Origin: Priestia megaterium
GTDB lineage: Bacteria > Bacillota > Bacilli > Bacillales > Bacillaceae_H
Length of the DNA stretch: 64,000 bases
Assembly: GCF_009497655.1 (NCBI RefSeq)
Contig: NZ_CP023317.1
Coordinates: 209,501-273,500 of the forward strand
Direction: 5' to 3'
The position numbers were made by a program, and so were the translations under genes. Under the pieces are notes generated by a model. That model was given only the letters and a program-made list of their open reading frames with translations, had not been told where the DNA came from and did not search any database. Of this stretch, positions 19,648-33,097 are shown in pieces; positions within the stretch are counted from its first letter, which is position 1; each line of letters opens with the position of its first letter.

Positions 19648-21862
19648 ACCAAATGTAGAGCAAATTAAAGAACAAAAGTTATATCGAGATATGGGATTAA
19701 CAGACGAAGAGTTTGCGAATGTAGAGCAACTGCTTGGTCGTACTCCTAACTATACAGAAACAGGCTTATTCTCTGTTATGTGGTCAGAGCACTGTAGCTA
19801 TAAAAACTCTAAGCCTGTACTGAAAAAATTCCCTATCACGGGTGAAAAAGTATTACAAGGTCCTGGTGAAGGAGCTGGTATCGTTGATATTGGTGATAAC
19901 CAAGCCGTTGTATTTAAAATCGAAAGTCATAACCATCCATCAGCGATTGAACCTTATCAAGGAGCAGCAACTGGTGTAGGTGGCATCATTCGTGACGTCT
20001 TTTCAATGGGAGCAAGACCGATTGCACTTTTAAACTCTTTACGTTTTGGTGAATTAACATCTCCAAAGGTTCGTCATTTGTTTGAGGAAGTAGTAGCGGG
20101 AATCGCAGGTTACGGTAACTGTGTAGGAATCCCAACAGTAGGTGGAGAAATTCAGTTTGAAGCTTCATATGAAGGAAATCCGCTTGTTAACGCTATGTGT
20201 GTTGGTTTAATTAACCACGAAGATATTCAAAAAGGTCAAGCCAAAGGCGTTGGCAACACGGTTATGTACGTAGGAGCAAAAACGGGACGCGACGGTATCC
20301 ACGGCGCTACATTTGCTTCTGAAGAGCTATCTGATCAGTCAGATGAAAAACGTCCTGCTGTACAAGTAGGAGATCCATTTATGGAAAAACTTCTTCTTGA
20401 AGCTTGCTTAGAGCTTATCAAGTGTGACGCTTTAGTAGGTATTCAAGATATGGGTGCTGCGGGCTTAACAAGTTCTTCGGCAGAGATGGCAAGTAAAGCA
20501 GGTTCTGGTATTGAAATGAACCTTGATCTTGTACCTCAGCGTGAAACGGGTATGACACCATATGAAATGATGCTTTCAGAATCTCAAGAGCGCATGCTCA
20601 TCGTTGTTGAAAAAGGCCGTGAAAATGAAATCGTCGAAATCGTTGAAAAATACGGATTAGAAGCTGTTTCAGTCGGTCACGTAACCGACGATAAGCGCCT
20701 TCGTTTAACTCATAACGGAGAAGTAGTAGCAGATGTTCCTGTAGATGCATTAGCAGAAGATGCACCGGTATACCACAAACCATCTCAAGAACCAGCATAC
20801 TATCGTGAGTTCCAAGAGCAGTCAGCATACGCTCCTACTGTTGAAAATCACAGTGATATGTTAGTAACGCTTTTAAAACAGCCTACGATTGCAAACAAAG
20901 AGTGGGTTTACAACCAATATGACTACCAAGTACGTACAAACACAGTTGTATCTCCTGGATCTGACGCGGCGGTTGTTCGTGTACGTGATACAAATAAAGC
21001 ATTAGCGATGACAACAGACTGTAACTCTCGCTATTTATACCTAGACCCGGAAGTAGGCGGCCGTATCGCAGTGGCAGAAGCTGCTCGTAACCTTGTATGT
21101 TCAGGTGCACAGCCTCTTGCGATTACAGACTGCTTAAACTTCGGCAACCCTGAAAAGCCAGAAATCTTCTGGCAAATTGAAAAAGCAACAGACGGTATGA
21201 GCGACGCTTGCCGTGAGCTATCGACTCCGGTTATCGGCGGTAACGTATCTCTGTACAATGAGACAAAAGGTGAAGCAATTTACCCAACTCCTGTTATTGG
21301 AATGGTTGGTCTAATCGACGATATCAACCATATTACAACTCAATATGCGAAGCAAAAAGATGACTTAATCTATGTTATTGGTAAAGCTGAAGCAGAATTC
21401 GCAGGTACTGAGCTTCAAAAAGTACTAGAAAACGGTACGGTATTCGGCCAGTCACCTAAATTAGATTTAGCGGTTGAAAAAACACGTCAAGATCAGCTTC
21501 TTCAAGCAATTCGTGAAGGTGCAGTTCAATCTGCTCACGATATTGCAGAAGGAGGATTCGCGGTAGCCCTAGCTGAAAAAGTGATGAACGGCAGCGGGTT
21601 AGGCGTAAACGTAACGGTAGACGGTGAAGCAACAGCAGAGCTATTCAGTGAAACACAATCACGCTTTGTCGTAACGGTTTCACCAGAGAATAAAGAAAAA
21701 TTCGAAATGCTTGTACAAGATGCAACATTAGTAGGACGCGTAACAGAAGACGCAACATTAACTGTTAAACATCAAGAAAATGTTCTTGTTCAATTATCAG
21801 TTGAAGAATTAACTACTGCTTGGAAAGGAGCGCTTCCATGCTTGCTGAAATCAAAGGCTTAA
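19631..21862 (+). CDS. purL: FGAM synthase subunit PurL
   Basis: PurL is the ATP-dependent synthetase subunit that converts FGAR to FGAM. At 743 residues it is the small (PurSQ-dependent) form. Conserved blocks include [31 protein letters not shown] and GVGGIIRD, and the second half repeats the PurM-like fold with [16 protein letters not shown]. The start overlaps purQ, and the end overlaps the purF start. Confidence 0.97.
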   Translation: MSLLLEPNVEQIKEQKLYRDMGLTDEEFANVEQLLGRTPNYTETGLFSVMWSEHCSYKNSKPVLKKFPITGEKVLQGPGEGAGIVDIGDNQAVVFKIESHNHPSAIEPYQGAATGVGGIIRDVFSMGARPIALLNSLRFGELTSPKVRHLFEEVVAGIAGYGNCVGIPTVGGEIQFEASYEGNPLVNAMCVGLINHEDIQKGQAKGVGNTVMYVGAKTGRDGIHGATFASEELSDQSDEKRPAVQVGDPFMEKLLLEACLELIKCDALVGIQDMGAAGLTSSSAEMASKAGSGIEMNLDLVPQRETGMTPYEMMLSESQERMLIVVEKGRENEIVEIVEKYGLEAVSVGHVTDDKRLRLTHNGEVVADVPVDALAEDAPVYHKPSQEPAYYREFQEQSAYAPTVENHSDMLVTLLKQPTIANKEWVYNQYDYQVRTNTVVSPGSDAAVVRVRDTNKALAMTTDCNSRYLYLDPEVGGRIAVAEAARNLVCSGAQPLAITDCLNFGNPEKPEIFWQIEKATDGMSDACRELSTPVIGGNVSLYNETKGEAIYPTPVIGMVGLIDDINHITTQYAKQKDDLIYVIGKAEAEFAGTELQKVLENGTVFGQSPKLDLAVEKTRQDQLLQAIREGAVQSAHDIAEGGFAVALAEKVMNGSGLGVNVTVDGEATAELFSETQSRFVVTVSPENKEKFEMLVQDATLVGRVTEDATLTVKHQENVLVQLSVEELTTAWKGALPCLLKSKA

Positions 21863-23253
21863 ACGAAGAATGTGGCGTATTCGGTGTATGGGGACATGAA
21901 AATGCAAGCCAGATTGCTTATTACGGTTTGCATAGCTTGCAACACCGCGGACAAGAAGGCGCTGGTATTGCTGTAACAGACGGAGAAAAAGTGACAGTGA
22001 TGAAAGGCGTCGGTCTTGTTAACGAAGTATTTGGCCACGGAGAGTTAGAGCAACTAAACGGTAAAGCAGCAATTGGACACGTTCGTTATGCAACAGCTGG
22101 AGGCGGAGGGTTTGAAAATGTTCAACCCCTTCACTTCCGCTCTCATAGCGGAAGCCTTGCGTTAGCTCATAATGGAAACTTGGTTAATGCAAATGCATTA
22201 AAGCATCAGCTGGAAAACCAAGGGAGTATTTTCCAATCAACATCTGATACAGAAGTACTTGCTCATTTAATTAAACGAAGCGGCTATGAAGATATGAAAG
22301 ATAAAGTGAAAAATGCTTTATCCATGGTTAAAGGCGCATACGCATTCGTTATTTTAACGGAAGATACGATGATGGTTGCACTTGATCCTCACGGACTGCG
22401 TCCATTATCAATTGGACGATTAGGTGATGCCTATGTAGTAGCTTCTGAAACATGTGCGTTTGATATTGTTGGAGCGGTTCATGAGCGTGATGTAGAGCCT
22501 GGTGAGTTACTTATTATTAATGATGAAGGTATTCAATCAGAGCGATTCACACTAAACGTAAACCGTGCTATTTGCAGTATGGAATATATTTATTTCTCAA
22601 GACCAGATAGTAATATTGATGGAATCAATGTTCACTCTGCTCGTAAAAACCTTGGGAAACAACTTGCAGTTGAGTCACCGATTGAAGCAGACGTTGTAAC
22701 AGGCGTTCCGGATTCAAGTATTTCAGCAGCGATTGGTTTTGCAGAACAGTCAGGGATTCCATACGAATTAGGTTTAATTAAGAATCGATACGTAGGCCGT
22801 ACATTCATTCAGCCTTCACAAGAATTGCGTGAACAAGGTGTAAAAATGAAGCTGTCTCCTGTACGTAAAATTGTAGAGGGTAAACGTGTTGTCATGGTAG
22901 ATGATTCTATCGTTCGCGGCACAACAAGCCGTCGCATTGTTCGTATGCTTCGAGAAGCAGGAGCAACTGAAGTACATGTACGCATCAGTTCACCTCCTAT
23001 TAAAAATCCATGTTTTTATGGAATTGACACATCGTCATCCTCTGAGTTAATTGCTGCTACGCGCTCTGTTGAAGAAATTCGTGAATTGATTGAAGCTGAT
23101 TCACTTGTTTTCTTAAGCAACGAAGGTTTAGTAGACGCAATCGGCAGACAGTATGAAGGCAACGGCGGACAGTGTATGGCATGTTTTACTGGAAAGTATC
23201 CAACTGAAATTTATCCAGATACTGTACACCCTCATGAAAAGGTAACTTGTTAG
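21838..23253 (+). CDS. purF: Amidophosphoribosyltransferase PurF
   Basis: PurF makes phosphoribosylamine from PRPP and glutamine, the committed step. The ATG at 21838 (AAAGGAG upstream) gives 471 residues. The first 11 residues, [11 protein letters not shown], form the propeptide, and cleavage exposes the nucleophile Cys12 (CGVFG). Cysteines in [17 protein letters not shown] and GGQCMACF fit the [4Fe-4S] cluster ligands of the Bacillus enzyme. The PRPP loop [13 protein letters not shown] is intact. Confidence 0.97.
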   Translation: MLAEIKGLNEECGVFGVWGHENASQIAYYGLHSLQHRGQEGAGIAVTDGEKVTVMKGVGLVNEVFGHGELEQLNGKAAIGHVRYATAGGGGFENVQPLHFRSHSGSLALAHNGNLVNANALKHQLENQGSIFQSTSDTEVLAHLIKRSGYEDMKDKVKNALSMVKGAYAFVILTEDTMMVALDPHGLRPLSIGRLGDAYVVASETCAFDIVGAVHERDVEPGELLIINDEGIQSERFTLNVNRAICSMEYIYFSRPDSNIDGINVHSARKNLGKQLAVESPIEADVVTGVPDSSISAAIGFAEQSGIPYELGLIKNRYVGRTFIQPSQELREQGVKMKLSPVRKIVEGKRVVMVDDSIVRGTTSRRIVRMLREAGATEVHVRISSPPIKNPCFYGIDTSSSSELIAATRSVEEIRELIEADSLVFLSNEGLVDAIGRQYEGNGGQCMACFTGKYPTEIYPDTVHPHEKVTC

Positions 23254-23279
23254 TTTTAACGTAAAAAAGGAGTGACAAC

Positions 23280-24317
23280 ATGTCATATTCATATAAACAA
23301 GCTGGAGTTGACTTAGAAGCAGGATATGAAGCTGTTTCACGTATTAAAAAGCACGTAGAACGAACTGCTCGTGCAGGTATTATGGGAACAGTCGGCGGCT
23401 TTGGCGGAATGTTCGATTTATCTACATTGAATTTAAAAGAGCCTGTTCTTGTTTCTGGTACAGATGGAGTAGGAACAAAATTGAAACTTGCTTTTCAAAT
23501 GGATAAGCATGACACAATCGGTGTGGATGCAGTGGCCATGTGTGTAAACGACGTTTTAGCACAAGGAGCAGAGCCTCTCTACTTCTTAGATTATATTGCT
23601 TGCGGGAAAGCAGTTCCTGAAAAAATTGAATCGATTGTAAAAGGAATTGCAGACGGCTGTGAACAGTCCAACTGTGCGTTAATTGGCGGAGAAACAGCTG
23701 AAATGCCAGGTTTATACGAAGAAGATGAATATGATCTTGCAGGGTTTACAGTAGGAGCGGTAGAAAAGTCAGAAATTATTACTGGAGATGAGATTAAAGC
23801 TGGACAGCTGTTGATCGGTATTTCATCTAGCGGTATTCACAGCAACGGCTACTCTCTTGTACGTAAAATTGTTGATGATCAAGGATTAAATCTTCACGAA
23901 ACTTACGCTGGTTTTAATGAAAAGCTTGGAGTTGAGTTATTAACACCAACAAAAATATACGTGAAGCCGGTTTTAAAAGCATTACATGCAGCTAAGATTG
24001 CAGGTATGGCTCATATTACTGGAGGCGGATTTGTTGAAAATATCCCTCGTATGCTTCCTGAAGGTTTAGGTGTAGAAATCGATTACGGTTCTTGGCCAAT
24101 TCCATACGTGTTTGATTTCCTTGAAGAGCAAGGCAAGCTAGACCGTAAAGAAATGTTCGAAGTATTCAATATGGGAATCGGATTTGTTTTAGCTGTTGAA
24201 CCTGAAGATATGAATAAAGTCATTGAAGCAATTGAAAACGAAGGCGAAAAAGCATTTGTTATCGGACGTGTCAAAGAAGGAACAGGTGTTGAATTTGCTG
24301 GAGGGACGTTTGCATGA
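23280..24317 (+). CDS. purM: AIR synthetase PurM
   Basis: PurM closes FGAM to AIR using ATP. The 345-residue product has the conserved [12 protein letters not shown] and [18 protein letters not shown] segments and GGETAEMPG. It begins 26 bp after purF with AAAGGAGTG and overlaps purN by 4 bp. Confidence 0.97.
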   Translation: MSYSYKQAGVDLEAGYEAVSRIKKHVERTARAGIMGTVGGFGGMFDLSTLNLKEPVLVSGTDGVGTKLKLAFQMDKHDTIGVDAVAMCVNDVLAQGAEPLYFLDYIACGKAVPEKIESIVKGIADGCEQSNCALIGGETAEMPGLYEEDEYDLAGFTVGAVEKSEIITGDEIKAGQLLIGISSSGIHSNGYSLVRKIVDDQGLNLHETYAGFNEKLGVELLTPTKIYVKPVLKALHAAKIAGMAHITGGGFVENIPRMLPEGLGVEIDYGSWPIPYVFDFLEEQGKLDRKEMFEVFNMGIGFVLAVEPEDMNKVIEAIENEGEKAFVIGRVKEGTGVEFAGGTFA

Positions 24318-24892
24318 TAAATATTGCAGTGTTTGCTTCTGGAAACGGCAGTAATTTTCAATCCATCTACGAAGCAACTCAGTCAGGTCGATTAAAAGCA
24401 AATATCGCGCTTGTTGTTTGCAATAAACCCGATGCATACGTAATTGAACGAGCAAAAGCATGTGGAATACCATGCTTTGTTTGTTCGCCTAAAAACTATG
24501 AAAATAAAGAAGCGTATGAAGCAGCAATTCTTGCAGAGCTTACATCAGCTAAAGTAGAATTTCTTGTTTTAGCAGGATATATGCGATTAGTTGGTTCGAC
24601 GTTGCTTAAGCCATACAAAAATCGTATTGTTAATATTCACCCTTCGCTGTTACCTGCATTTCCTGGGATTGATGCTATTGGTCAAGCTTTTGATGCAGGA
24701 GTAAAAGTGATTGGAATTACCGTGCATTTTGTAGATGAAGGCATGGATACAGGACCAATTATTGACCAGCAGGCTATTCGCATTGAAAAAGGCGATACAA
24801 GAGAAACAGTTGAGGCCCGTATTCATGAAATTGAACATCAATTTTATCCCGCGGTACTGAATGAATTATTTGAACAAGCCGCAGTTAAATAA
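24314..24892 (+). CDS. purN: GAR transformylase PurN
   Basis: PurN transfers a formyl group from 10-formyl-THF to GAR. The 192 residues include the N-terminal [11 protein letters not shown] and the catalytic block [12 protein letters not shown], followed by [17 protein letters not shown] with the essential Asp. Its ATG overlaps the purM stop codon (ATGA). Confidence 0.96.
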   Translation: MINIAVFASGNGSNFQSIYEATQSGRLKANIALVVCNKPDAYVIERAKACGIPCFVCSPKNYENKEAYEAAILAELTSAKVEFLVLAGYMRLVGSTLLKPYKNRIVNIHPSLLPAFPGIDAIGQAFDAGVKVIGITVHFVDEGMDTGPIIDQQAIRIEKGDTRETVEARIHEIEHQFYPAVLNELFEQAAVK

Positions 24893-24905
24893 ATAGGATG
24901 TAACC

Positions 24906-24934
24906 TTGTCAAAAAAGTTTTAATCCTTTACTAT
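24906..24934 (+). promoter_or_regulatory. Candidate internal promoter before purH
   Basis: TTGTCA (24906-24911), 17 bp, TACTAT (24929-24934) lies in the only sizeable gap (103 bp) in the second half of the operon. Both hexamers match consensus at five of six bases. It could give purHD transcription apart from the riboswitch-controlled promoter. Confidence 0.5.
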
Positions 24935-24995
24935 GGTAGAGTAGTAGTGGAAGAAAGATTTTAAATGAGAGATCGGATCAGGAGGAGTTTACAAA

Positions 24996-27820
<2,825 letters not shown>

Positions 27821-27822
<2 letters not shown>

Positions 27823-27849
27823 AAAAGGAGAGCTCCGGCTCTCCTTTTT
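27821..27849. terminator. Terminator at the end of the pur operon
   Basis: The stem AAAAGGAGAGC/GCTCTCCTTTT is flanked by A and T tracts, so it can act on purD and on the converging small membrane protein gene. Confidence 0.9.
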
Positions 27850-27852
27850 ACC

Positions 27853-28110
27853 TTATGAAGGATTATACGTTTCTTCGTTTCCGTTTGGATGGTGTTCATG
27901 TTCATCATGTTTTTGACATGAATCATATGCGTACGTAAGGGGACAAAAACGCGTGATGCCTTCTGCAACTTTTAAAGCGCCCATTAACCCTAAGAAGATG
28001 TATGAATCTTTGTACGGTCTGCGAGATAAACGAGATGTTGTCCAAGAAAGAAGGGTAAAGCCCAGCGTAAGTCGAATTAATGCGTTAACAATGCCGATAT
28101 TTGGTTTCAT
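27853..28110 (-). CDS. DUF2892 family small membrane protein
   Basis: The 85 residues begin MKPNIGIVNALIRLTLGF, which with the later EGITRFCPL gives the DUF2892 (YgaP-type inner membrane) pattern. Two hydrophobic stretches are present. The tail is unusual: CQKHDEHEHHPNG is His-rich with one Cys and might bind metal, though that is only inference. It converges on purD and shares its terminator. Confidence 0.78.
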   Translation of the reverse strand: MKPNIGIVNALIRLTLGFTLLSWTTSRLSRRPYKDSYIFLGLMGALKVAEGITRFCPLTYAYDSCQKHDEHEHHPNGNEETYNPS

Positions 28111-28212
28111 GTTTTATCACCTTTATTCATAAAATTAATAACAGTTTCTGAATGCGTTTACATCACGGATGTGTTACGATAAAAATACATAGTAAATTAG
28201 GGGGAATTTAGC

Positions 28213-29961
28213 ATGCCGGAACAGAGATACCGCTGGAAAAGCAAACATATTAGACAGCAGCTTTTAGTATTAAACGGTCAAAAAGCACCAACTATTGTCT
28301 TAAAAGATGCAACATATTTGAACGCTCGAATGAAGCAGTGGAAAAAAGCACATATTTGGGTTTACCAAGATCGTATTGTATACGTTGGCTCAGAGATGCC
28401 TAAGCACACAGACGCTTCTACAGAGATTATAGACTGCAGTGAGAAATATGTGGTTCCTGGGTATATTGAGCCGCATGTTCACCCGTTTCAGTTATATAAT
28501 CCCCAGACTTTTTCCCAATATGCAGCCAAGCACGGAACAACCACTTTATTTAATGATAATTTAATTCTCGCTTTACAGCTTGAACAAAAAACGGCATTTT
28601 CATTGATTGAAGAAATGAAAACGTTACCACAGTCACTGTATTGGTGGTGCAGATTTGATTCGCAGACAGAAATTGATGAAGAGGCTGATATCTTCTCACA
28701 TACAAACATTACTTCTTGGCTACAAAATGAAGCTGTCTTACAAGGAGGCGAACTGACAAGTTGGCCGAAGCTTTTAGACGGAGATGATTTAATGCTTCAC
28801 TGGGTTCAAGAGACAAAGCGGATGAGGAAGCATATTGAAGGACATTTCCCGGGGGCGTCAGCATTTACCTTAGCAAAAATGAAATTGCTCGGGGCAGACA
28901 GCGATCATGAGTCTATGACAGGGGAAGATGTTGTTGCTCGGTTAACGCAAGGCTATGACGTTGCTTTGCGCCACTCTTCCATTCGGCCGGATTTGCCAAA
29001 ACTGCTGCAGGAGTTAAAAGAGCTGCAGGTAGATTATTTTGACCATATTACCATGAATACAGACGGTTCTCCGCCTTCTTTTTACCAAAACGGCGTGTCA
29101 GATATGTTAATTACATTAGCTATTTCAGAAGGAGTTCCTGTGTTAGATGCTTATAATATGGTGTCTGTAAATATTGCCCGCTATTACAACATGGAACATT
29201 TGCATGGGCATGTAGCAACAGGCTGTGTGGCTAATATTAATATTTTAGAAGATCCTATGCGGCCTACTCCGGTATCTGTGCTAGCAAAAGGAAAGTGGAT
29301 GAAAAAAGAAGGCAAAGAACAAGCATTAGCCTCGGTGGAATTTCCTTGGGAAAAGTTTGGTTTTTCACCGTTAAAGTTAGACTTTGATTTAACGATGGAC
29401 GATTTTCAATTTTCAATGCCAGTAGGCGTCAAAATGAAAAATGCTGTTATTATGGAGCCGTATTCAATTCACTTAAATGTGAGCGGAGATGTATTAGCCT
29501 CTGATCATGATGAAAGCTTTTTAGTGCTGGTGGACCGAGAAGGCAAGTGGCGCATCAATACGCTGTTAAAAGGATTTGCGACAAATGTATCGGGAATGGC
29601 GAGTTCGTTTTCAAATACAGGTGATTTTATTTTAATTGGAAAATCGAAAAAAGATATGATGTGTGCATTCAAACGTATGAAAGAAATTGGCGGCGGTATT
29701 GTTATTACAGAAGGTGAGAAAGTAGTATATGAACTGGATCTTCCGTTAAAAGGAGTCATGTCGAATCTGCCGATGGAAGAGCTAAGTAAACGAGAGGTGG
29801 AACTCAAGAAAGTGCTGGGTGAGCGAGGATACAAACACGATGATCCTGTCTATTCACTGCTGTTCTTTTCGTCTACACATTTGCCTTATATTCGTATCAC
29901 GCCAGTAGGAATTTATGACGTTATGAATAAAAAAGTACTTTTTCCGTCTATAATGCGTTAA
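28213..29961 (+). CDS. yerA: Adenine deaminase-like amidohydrolase YerA
   Basis: The 582-residue protein belongs to the AdeC-type amidohydrolases. The first metal motif is EPHVHPF at about 86-92. A second conserved block with GADSDHES lies further on, and TMNTDGSPP follows. Position after purD and the sequence match YerA of Bacillus subtilis, annotated as a putative adenine deaminase. Activity on adenine has to be treated as unproven. It starts at ATG 28213 with AGGGGGA upstream. Confidence 0.85.
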   Translation: MPEQRYRWKSKHIRQQLLVLNGQKAPTIVLKDATYLNARMKQWKKAHIWVYQDRIVYVGSEMPKHTDASTEIIDCSEKYVVPGYIEPHVHPFQLYNPQTFSQYAAKHGTTTLFNDNLILALQLEQKTAFSLIEEMKTLPQSLYWWCRFDSQTEIDEEADIFSHTNITSWLQNEAVLQGGELTSWPKLLDGDDLMLHWVQETKRMRKHIEGHFPGASAFTLAKMKLLGADSDHESMTGEDVVARLTQGYDVALRHSSIRPDLPKLLQELKELQVDYFDHITMNTDGSPPSFYQNGVSDMLITLAISEGVPVLDAYNMVSVNIARYYNMEHLHGHVATGCVANINILEDPMRPTPVSVLAKGKWMKKEGKEQALASVEFPWEKFGFSPLKLDFDLTMDDFQFSMPVGVKMKNAVIMEPYSIHLNVSGDVLASDHDESFLVLVDREGKWRINTLLKGFATNVSGMASSFSNTGDFILIGKSKKDMMCAFKRMKEIGGGIVITEGEKVVYELDLPLKGVMSNLPMEELSKREVELKKVLGERGYKHDDPVYSLLFFSSTHLPYIRITPVGIYDVMNKKVLFPSIMR

Positions 29962-30108
29962 AATATAAAAGTATCAAAGGAATTTGAAATTTGTATGAAA
30001 TTGGCTGTCTTCATACAGAATGAATGTATGTGCAAATAAATATAGAAACTGTATTTTATAGATAGAAACAACTAGTAAAGAAAGCCAATGATAAAGGAGT
30101 TCGATACG

Positions 30109-30414
30109 ATGCAAATCAACAAACTACGAGGAAAAGAATTAGATCAGCTATTTCAAGCGATTTTATCATTAGAAAACATTGAAGAATGCTATCAATTTTT
30201 TGATGACCTATGTACAGTTAATGAAATTCAATCATTAGCACAGCGCTTAGAAGTAGCAAGAATGCTAAGAGAAGGCAACACGTACCATAAAATTGAGACG
30301 GAAACTGGAGCAAGCACAGCGACTATTTCCCGTGTTAAACGCTGCTTGAATTATGGAAGCGATGCGTATCAAATGGTGTTAGAACGCCTTCAAGAAGATT
30401 CAAATCAAAAGTAA
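30109..30414 (+). CDS. yerC: TrpR-like DNA-binding protein YerC
   Basis: The 101-residue product is an all-helical TrpR/YerC-type helix-turn-helix protein. The HTH region reads NTYHKIETETGASTATISRVKR in the second half. It starts at ATG 30109 with AAAGGAG upstream; an earlier in-frame ATG at 30088 lacks a site. No tryptophan gene is near, so it is unlikely to be a trp repressor. Compared with Bacillus subtilis, yerB is missing from between yerA and yerC. Confidence 0.88.
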   Translation: MQINKLRGKELDQLFQAILSLENIEECYQFFDDLCTVNEIQSLAQRLEVARMLREGNTYHKIETETGASTATISRVKRCLNYGSDAYQMVLERLQEDSNQK

Positions 30415-30450
30415 AGCGTATGGCTGAAGCAGCCATACGCTTATTTTTTT
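30414..30450. terminator. Bidirectional terminator, yerC / glyS
   Basis: A 12-bp stem AAGCGTATGGCT/AGCCATACGCTT with a five-base loop is followed by a T tract on the plus strand; the minus strand side is only weakly U-rich. Confidence 0.85.
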
Positions 30451-30452
30451 AA

Positions 30453-31835
30453 TTAAAATTGAGTTGCTTCTTCAATGATATTTTTCAGGTCGCTAATTGC
30501 TACACGTTTTTGTTCCATTGTGTCGCGGTTACGAATTGTTACTTGATTGTCTTCTAATGAATCGAAGTCGAATGTAATACAGAAAGGCGTACCGATTTCA
30601 TCATGGCGACGGTAACGTTTACCGATTGAACCAGCATCATCGTAGTCAATCATAAAGTGTTTTGCTAAATCTTCAAAGACAGCGCGCGCTTCGTTAGAAA
30701 GCTTTTTAGAAAGTGGCAATACAGCAGCTTTAAATGGTGCTAAAGCAGGGTGAAGCTGCATTACTGTACGAGATGAGCCGTCTTCTAACGTTTCTTCTTC
30801 ATATGCATCAATCATATAAGCCAATGTTACACGGTCAGCACCTAAAGAAGGCTCGATGCAGTAAGGTACATAGCGTTCGTTTGTTTCTTGATCAACGTAT
30901 TGGAAGTCTTCTCCAGAGTGTTCCATATGCTGCTTTAAGTCATAGTCTGTACGAGAAGCTACGCCCCATAGTTCGCCCCAGCCGAATGGGAATTTGTATT
31001 CAAAGTCTGTTGTTGCATTACTGTAGTGAGAAAGTTCATCATCATCATGGTCGCGAAGACGAACGTTTTCTTCTTTCATGCCAAGAGAAAGAAGCCATTT
31101 GTTACATGTTTCTTTCCAGTAGTTAAACCATTCTAATTCAGTGCCTGGTTTACAGAAGAATTCAAGCTCCATTTGTTCAAATTCACGTGTACGGAATGTG
31201 AAGTTACCAGGTGTAATTTCGTTACGGAAGCTTTTACCCACTTGGCCGATACCGAATGGAAGCTTTTTACGCATTGAGCGCTGAACGTTTTTAAAGTTTA
31301 CGAAAATACCTTGAGCTGTTTCAGGACGAAGGTAAATTTCATTTGTTGATGTTTCAGTTACACCTTGGTGCGTTTTGAACATTAAGTTAAATTGACGAAT
31401 TTCAGTGAAGTTAGCTGAACCACACTCAGGACATGTAATTTCATGTTCTTTAATTAAGTCAGCCATTGCATCAAATGAAAGGCCGTCTACGATCATTTCA
31501 ATGCCTTTTTCTTGAAGCTTTTCTTCAATTAATTTATCAGCACGGTGACGAGCTTTACAATCCTTACAGTCGATCATTGGGTCATTAAAGTTTCCTAAGT
31601 GACCAGAAGCTTCCCATGTTTTTGGATTCATTAAAATCGCAGCGTCTAAACCAACGTTGTATGGAGATTCTTGAATGAATTTTTTCCACCATGCTTTTTT
31701 AATATTGTTTTTTAATTCTACGCCAAGCGGGCCGTAATCCCATGTATTTGCAAGACCGCCGTAAATTTCAGAACCTTGAAATACAAAGCCGCGATGTTTG
31801 GCGTGAGATACGATTTGATCCATTGTTTTTGACAT
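30453..31835 (-). CDS. glyS: Glycyl-tRNA synthetase, single-chain type
   Basis: This class II enzyme charges tRNA-Gly. Starting at ATG 31835-31833, preceded by GGAGGAA, gives 460 residues opening with [17 protein letters not shown]. This is the dimeric eukaryote-like form, not the two-subunit GlyQ/GlyS found in Bacillus subtilis. Visible blocks are [18 protein letters not shown], a CxxC...CPECGS zinc insertion, [12 protein letters not shown] and [10 protein letters not shown] (motif 2). A longer reading frame upstream crosses the T-box terminator and is not the real N-terminus. Confidence 0.96.
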   Translation of the reverse strand: MSKTMDQIVSHAKHRGFVFQGSEIYGGLANTWDYGPLGVELKNNIKKAWWKKFIQESPYNVGLDAAILMNPKTWEASGHLGNFNDPMIDCKDCKARHRADKLIEEKLQEKGIEMIVDGLSFDAMADLIKEHEITCPECGSANFTEIRQFNLMFKTHQGVTETSTNEIYLRPETAQGIFVNFKNVQRSMRKKLPFGIGQVGKSFRNEITPGNFTFRTREFEQMELEFFCKPGTELEWFNYWKETCNKWLLSLGMKEENVRLRDHDDDELSHYSNATTDFEYKFPFGWGELWGVASRTDYDLKQHMEHSGEDFQYVDQETNERYVPYCIEPSLGADRVTLAYMIDAYEEETLEDGSSRTVMQLHPALAPFKAAVLPLSKKLSNEARAVFEDLAKHFMIDYDDAGSIGKRYRRHDEIGTPFCITFDFDSLEDNQVTIRNRDTMEQKRVAISDLKNIIEEATQF

Positions 31836-31888
31836 TCTAATTCCTCCTGTAAATGGTAGTAATTCAAGCGAAACAAAAAGAGCGGGTA

Positions 31889-32105
31889 CAAAAAAACTCT
31901 CGTCCCTGGGCATATCAACAATATGCCCAGGGACGAGAGTTTTTCCCGCGGTTCCACCCTGGTTGATACAAAATGTATCCACCTTCGTCTGTATATACTC
32001 CAGATTGCCTTTTCCTTAAACCATTCTCTAGGCTCCCACCGTCCCTAGTTCGCTTTGTGAAGAGGATTTAAGTACTATTGATCCTTCAGCGTATATCATA
32101 TGAAT
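31889..32105 (-). promoter_or_regulatory. T-box leader controlling glyS
   Basis: On the minus strand the canonical T-box AGGGTGGAACCGCGGG lies at 31960-31945. Downstream a 22-bp terminator hairpin (arms 31894-31915 and 31921-31942) ends in a T tract. Stem I upstream carries GGC at 32009-32007 in AAAGGCAATC, which fits a glycine specifier codon. Uncharged tRNA-Gly should therefore turn on the synthetase. Confidence 0.95.
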
Positions 32106-32116
32106 TTTAGTAGCTA

Positions 32117-32145
32117 TATATTAGCATATCCTATGCAGAGAAACA
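32117..32145 (-). promoter_or_regulatory. Promoter of the glyS T-box leader
   Basis: On the minus strand TTGTTT and TAATAT are spaced by 17 bp just upstream of the T-box stem I region. Confidence 0.5.
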
Positions 32146-32346
32146 ATAACCTTGTGCAAAATGGGCTTTTTTTGTGATGTTTTCTTCCGAATTTGAGGGT
32201 GAAACCATATCTTTTGTACATATTTTTTGAAAACAAAAAACGTGATGAAAAGTTCGGTTTTCCTTTCATTTCACCCTCTTAGTTTTGTTATAATGAACAA
32301 ATGGACGAGCGCGAACTTTTAAGTGTAAAGAAATGGAGGAACCTAT

Positions 32347-33045
32347 ATGTATGATATTAAAGAGTGGAGACATGTCTTTAAATTAGATCCTAATAAAGAG
32401 ATTTCAGATGCAGATTTGGAGAAAATTTGCGAATCCGGCACGGATGCGGTTCTTGTCGGAGGATCTGATGGAGTGACTCTAGACAATGTACTGCAGCTGT
32501 TAATGCGTATTCGCCGCTACACGGTGCCGTGTGCGCTTGAAGTATCAACAATTGACTCTGTAACGCCTGGGTTTGATTCTTATTTTATTCCGACCGTTTT
32601 AAACAGCAAGGATCCAAAGTGGATTGTTGATTTACATCACGCGGCGATGAAGGAATACGGAGAGATCATGGACTGGGATGAAATTTTTGTAGAAGGATAC
32701 TGCGTACTTAACCCCGAAGCAAAAGTAGCTGAGCTAACGGAAGCGAAAACCGATTTGGATGCAGAAGATGTTGTAGCGTATGCTCGCATGGCTGAACGCA
32801 TGTTTCATTTGCCCGTTTTCTATCTAGAATACAGCGGAACATATGGAGACCCTGCATTAGTGGCAGAAGTGAAAAATTCGCTAAATGAGACGAAGTTATT
32901 TTACGGCGGCGGTATTGAGACAAAAGAGCAAGCAAGTGAGATGGGAGAGCTAGCTGATACAGTTATTGTAGGAAATGTTATTTATACAAATTTATCGGAA
33001 GCATTAAAAACGGTAAAAGCGGTAAAAAAGAATATTGCACAGTGA
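32347..33045 (+). CDS. pcrB: Heptaprenylglyceryl phosphate synthase PcrB
   Basis: PcrB is a TIM-barrel prenyltransferase that joins heptaprenyl diphosphate to glycerol-1-phosphate. The 232 residues have VGGSDGVT near 36-43, YLEYSGTYG, and the phosphate-binding YGGGIET near 185-191. A perfect extended -10 TGTTATAAT (32289-32294 core) lies 50 bp upstream. It precedes pcrA by 52 bp, as in other bacilli. Confidence 0.95.
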   Translation: MYDIKEWRHVFKLDPNKEISDADLEKICESGTDAVLVGGSDGVTLDNVLQLLMRIRRYTVPCALEVSTIDSVTPGFDSYFIPTVLNSKDPKWIVDLHHAAMKEYGEIMDWDEIFVEGYCVLNPEAKVAELTEAKTDLDAEDVVAYARMAERMFHLPVFYLEYSGTYGDPALVAEVKNSLNETKLFYGGGIETKEQASEMGELADTVIVGNVIYTNLSEALKTVKAVKKNIAQ

Positions 33046-33097
33046 AAAATAAATAAAGTAGAATAGAGAATATATGTTCGATATAGGCGGTGAAAAC

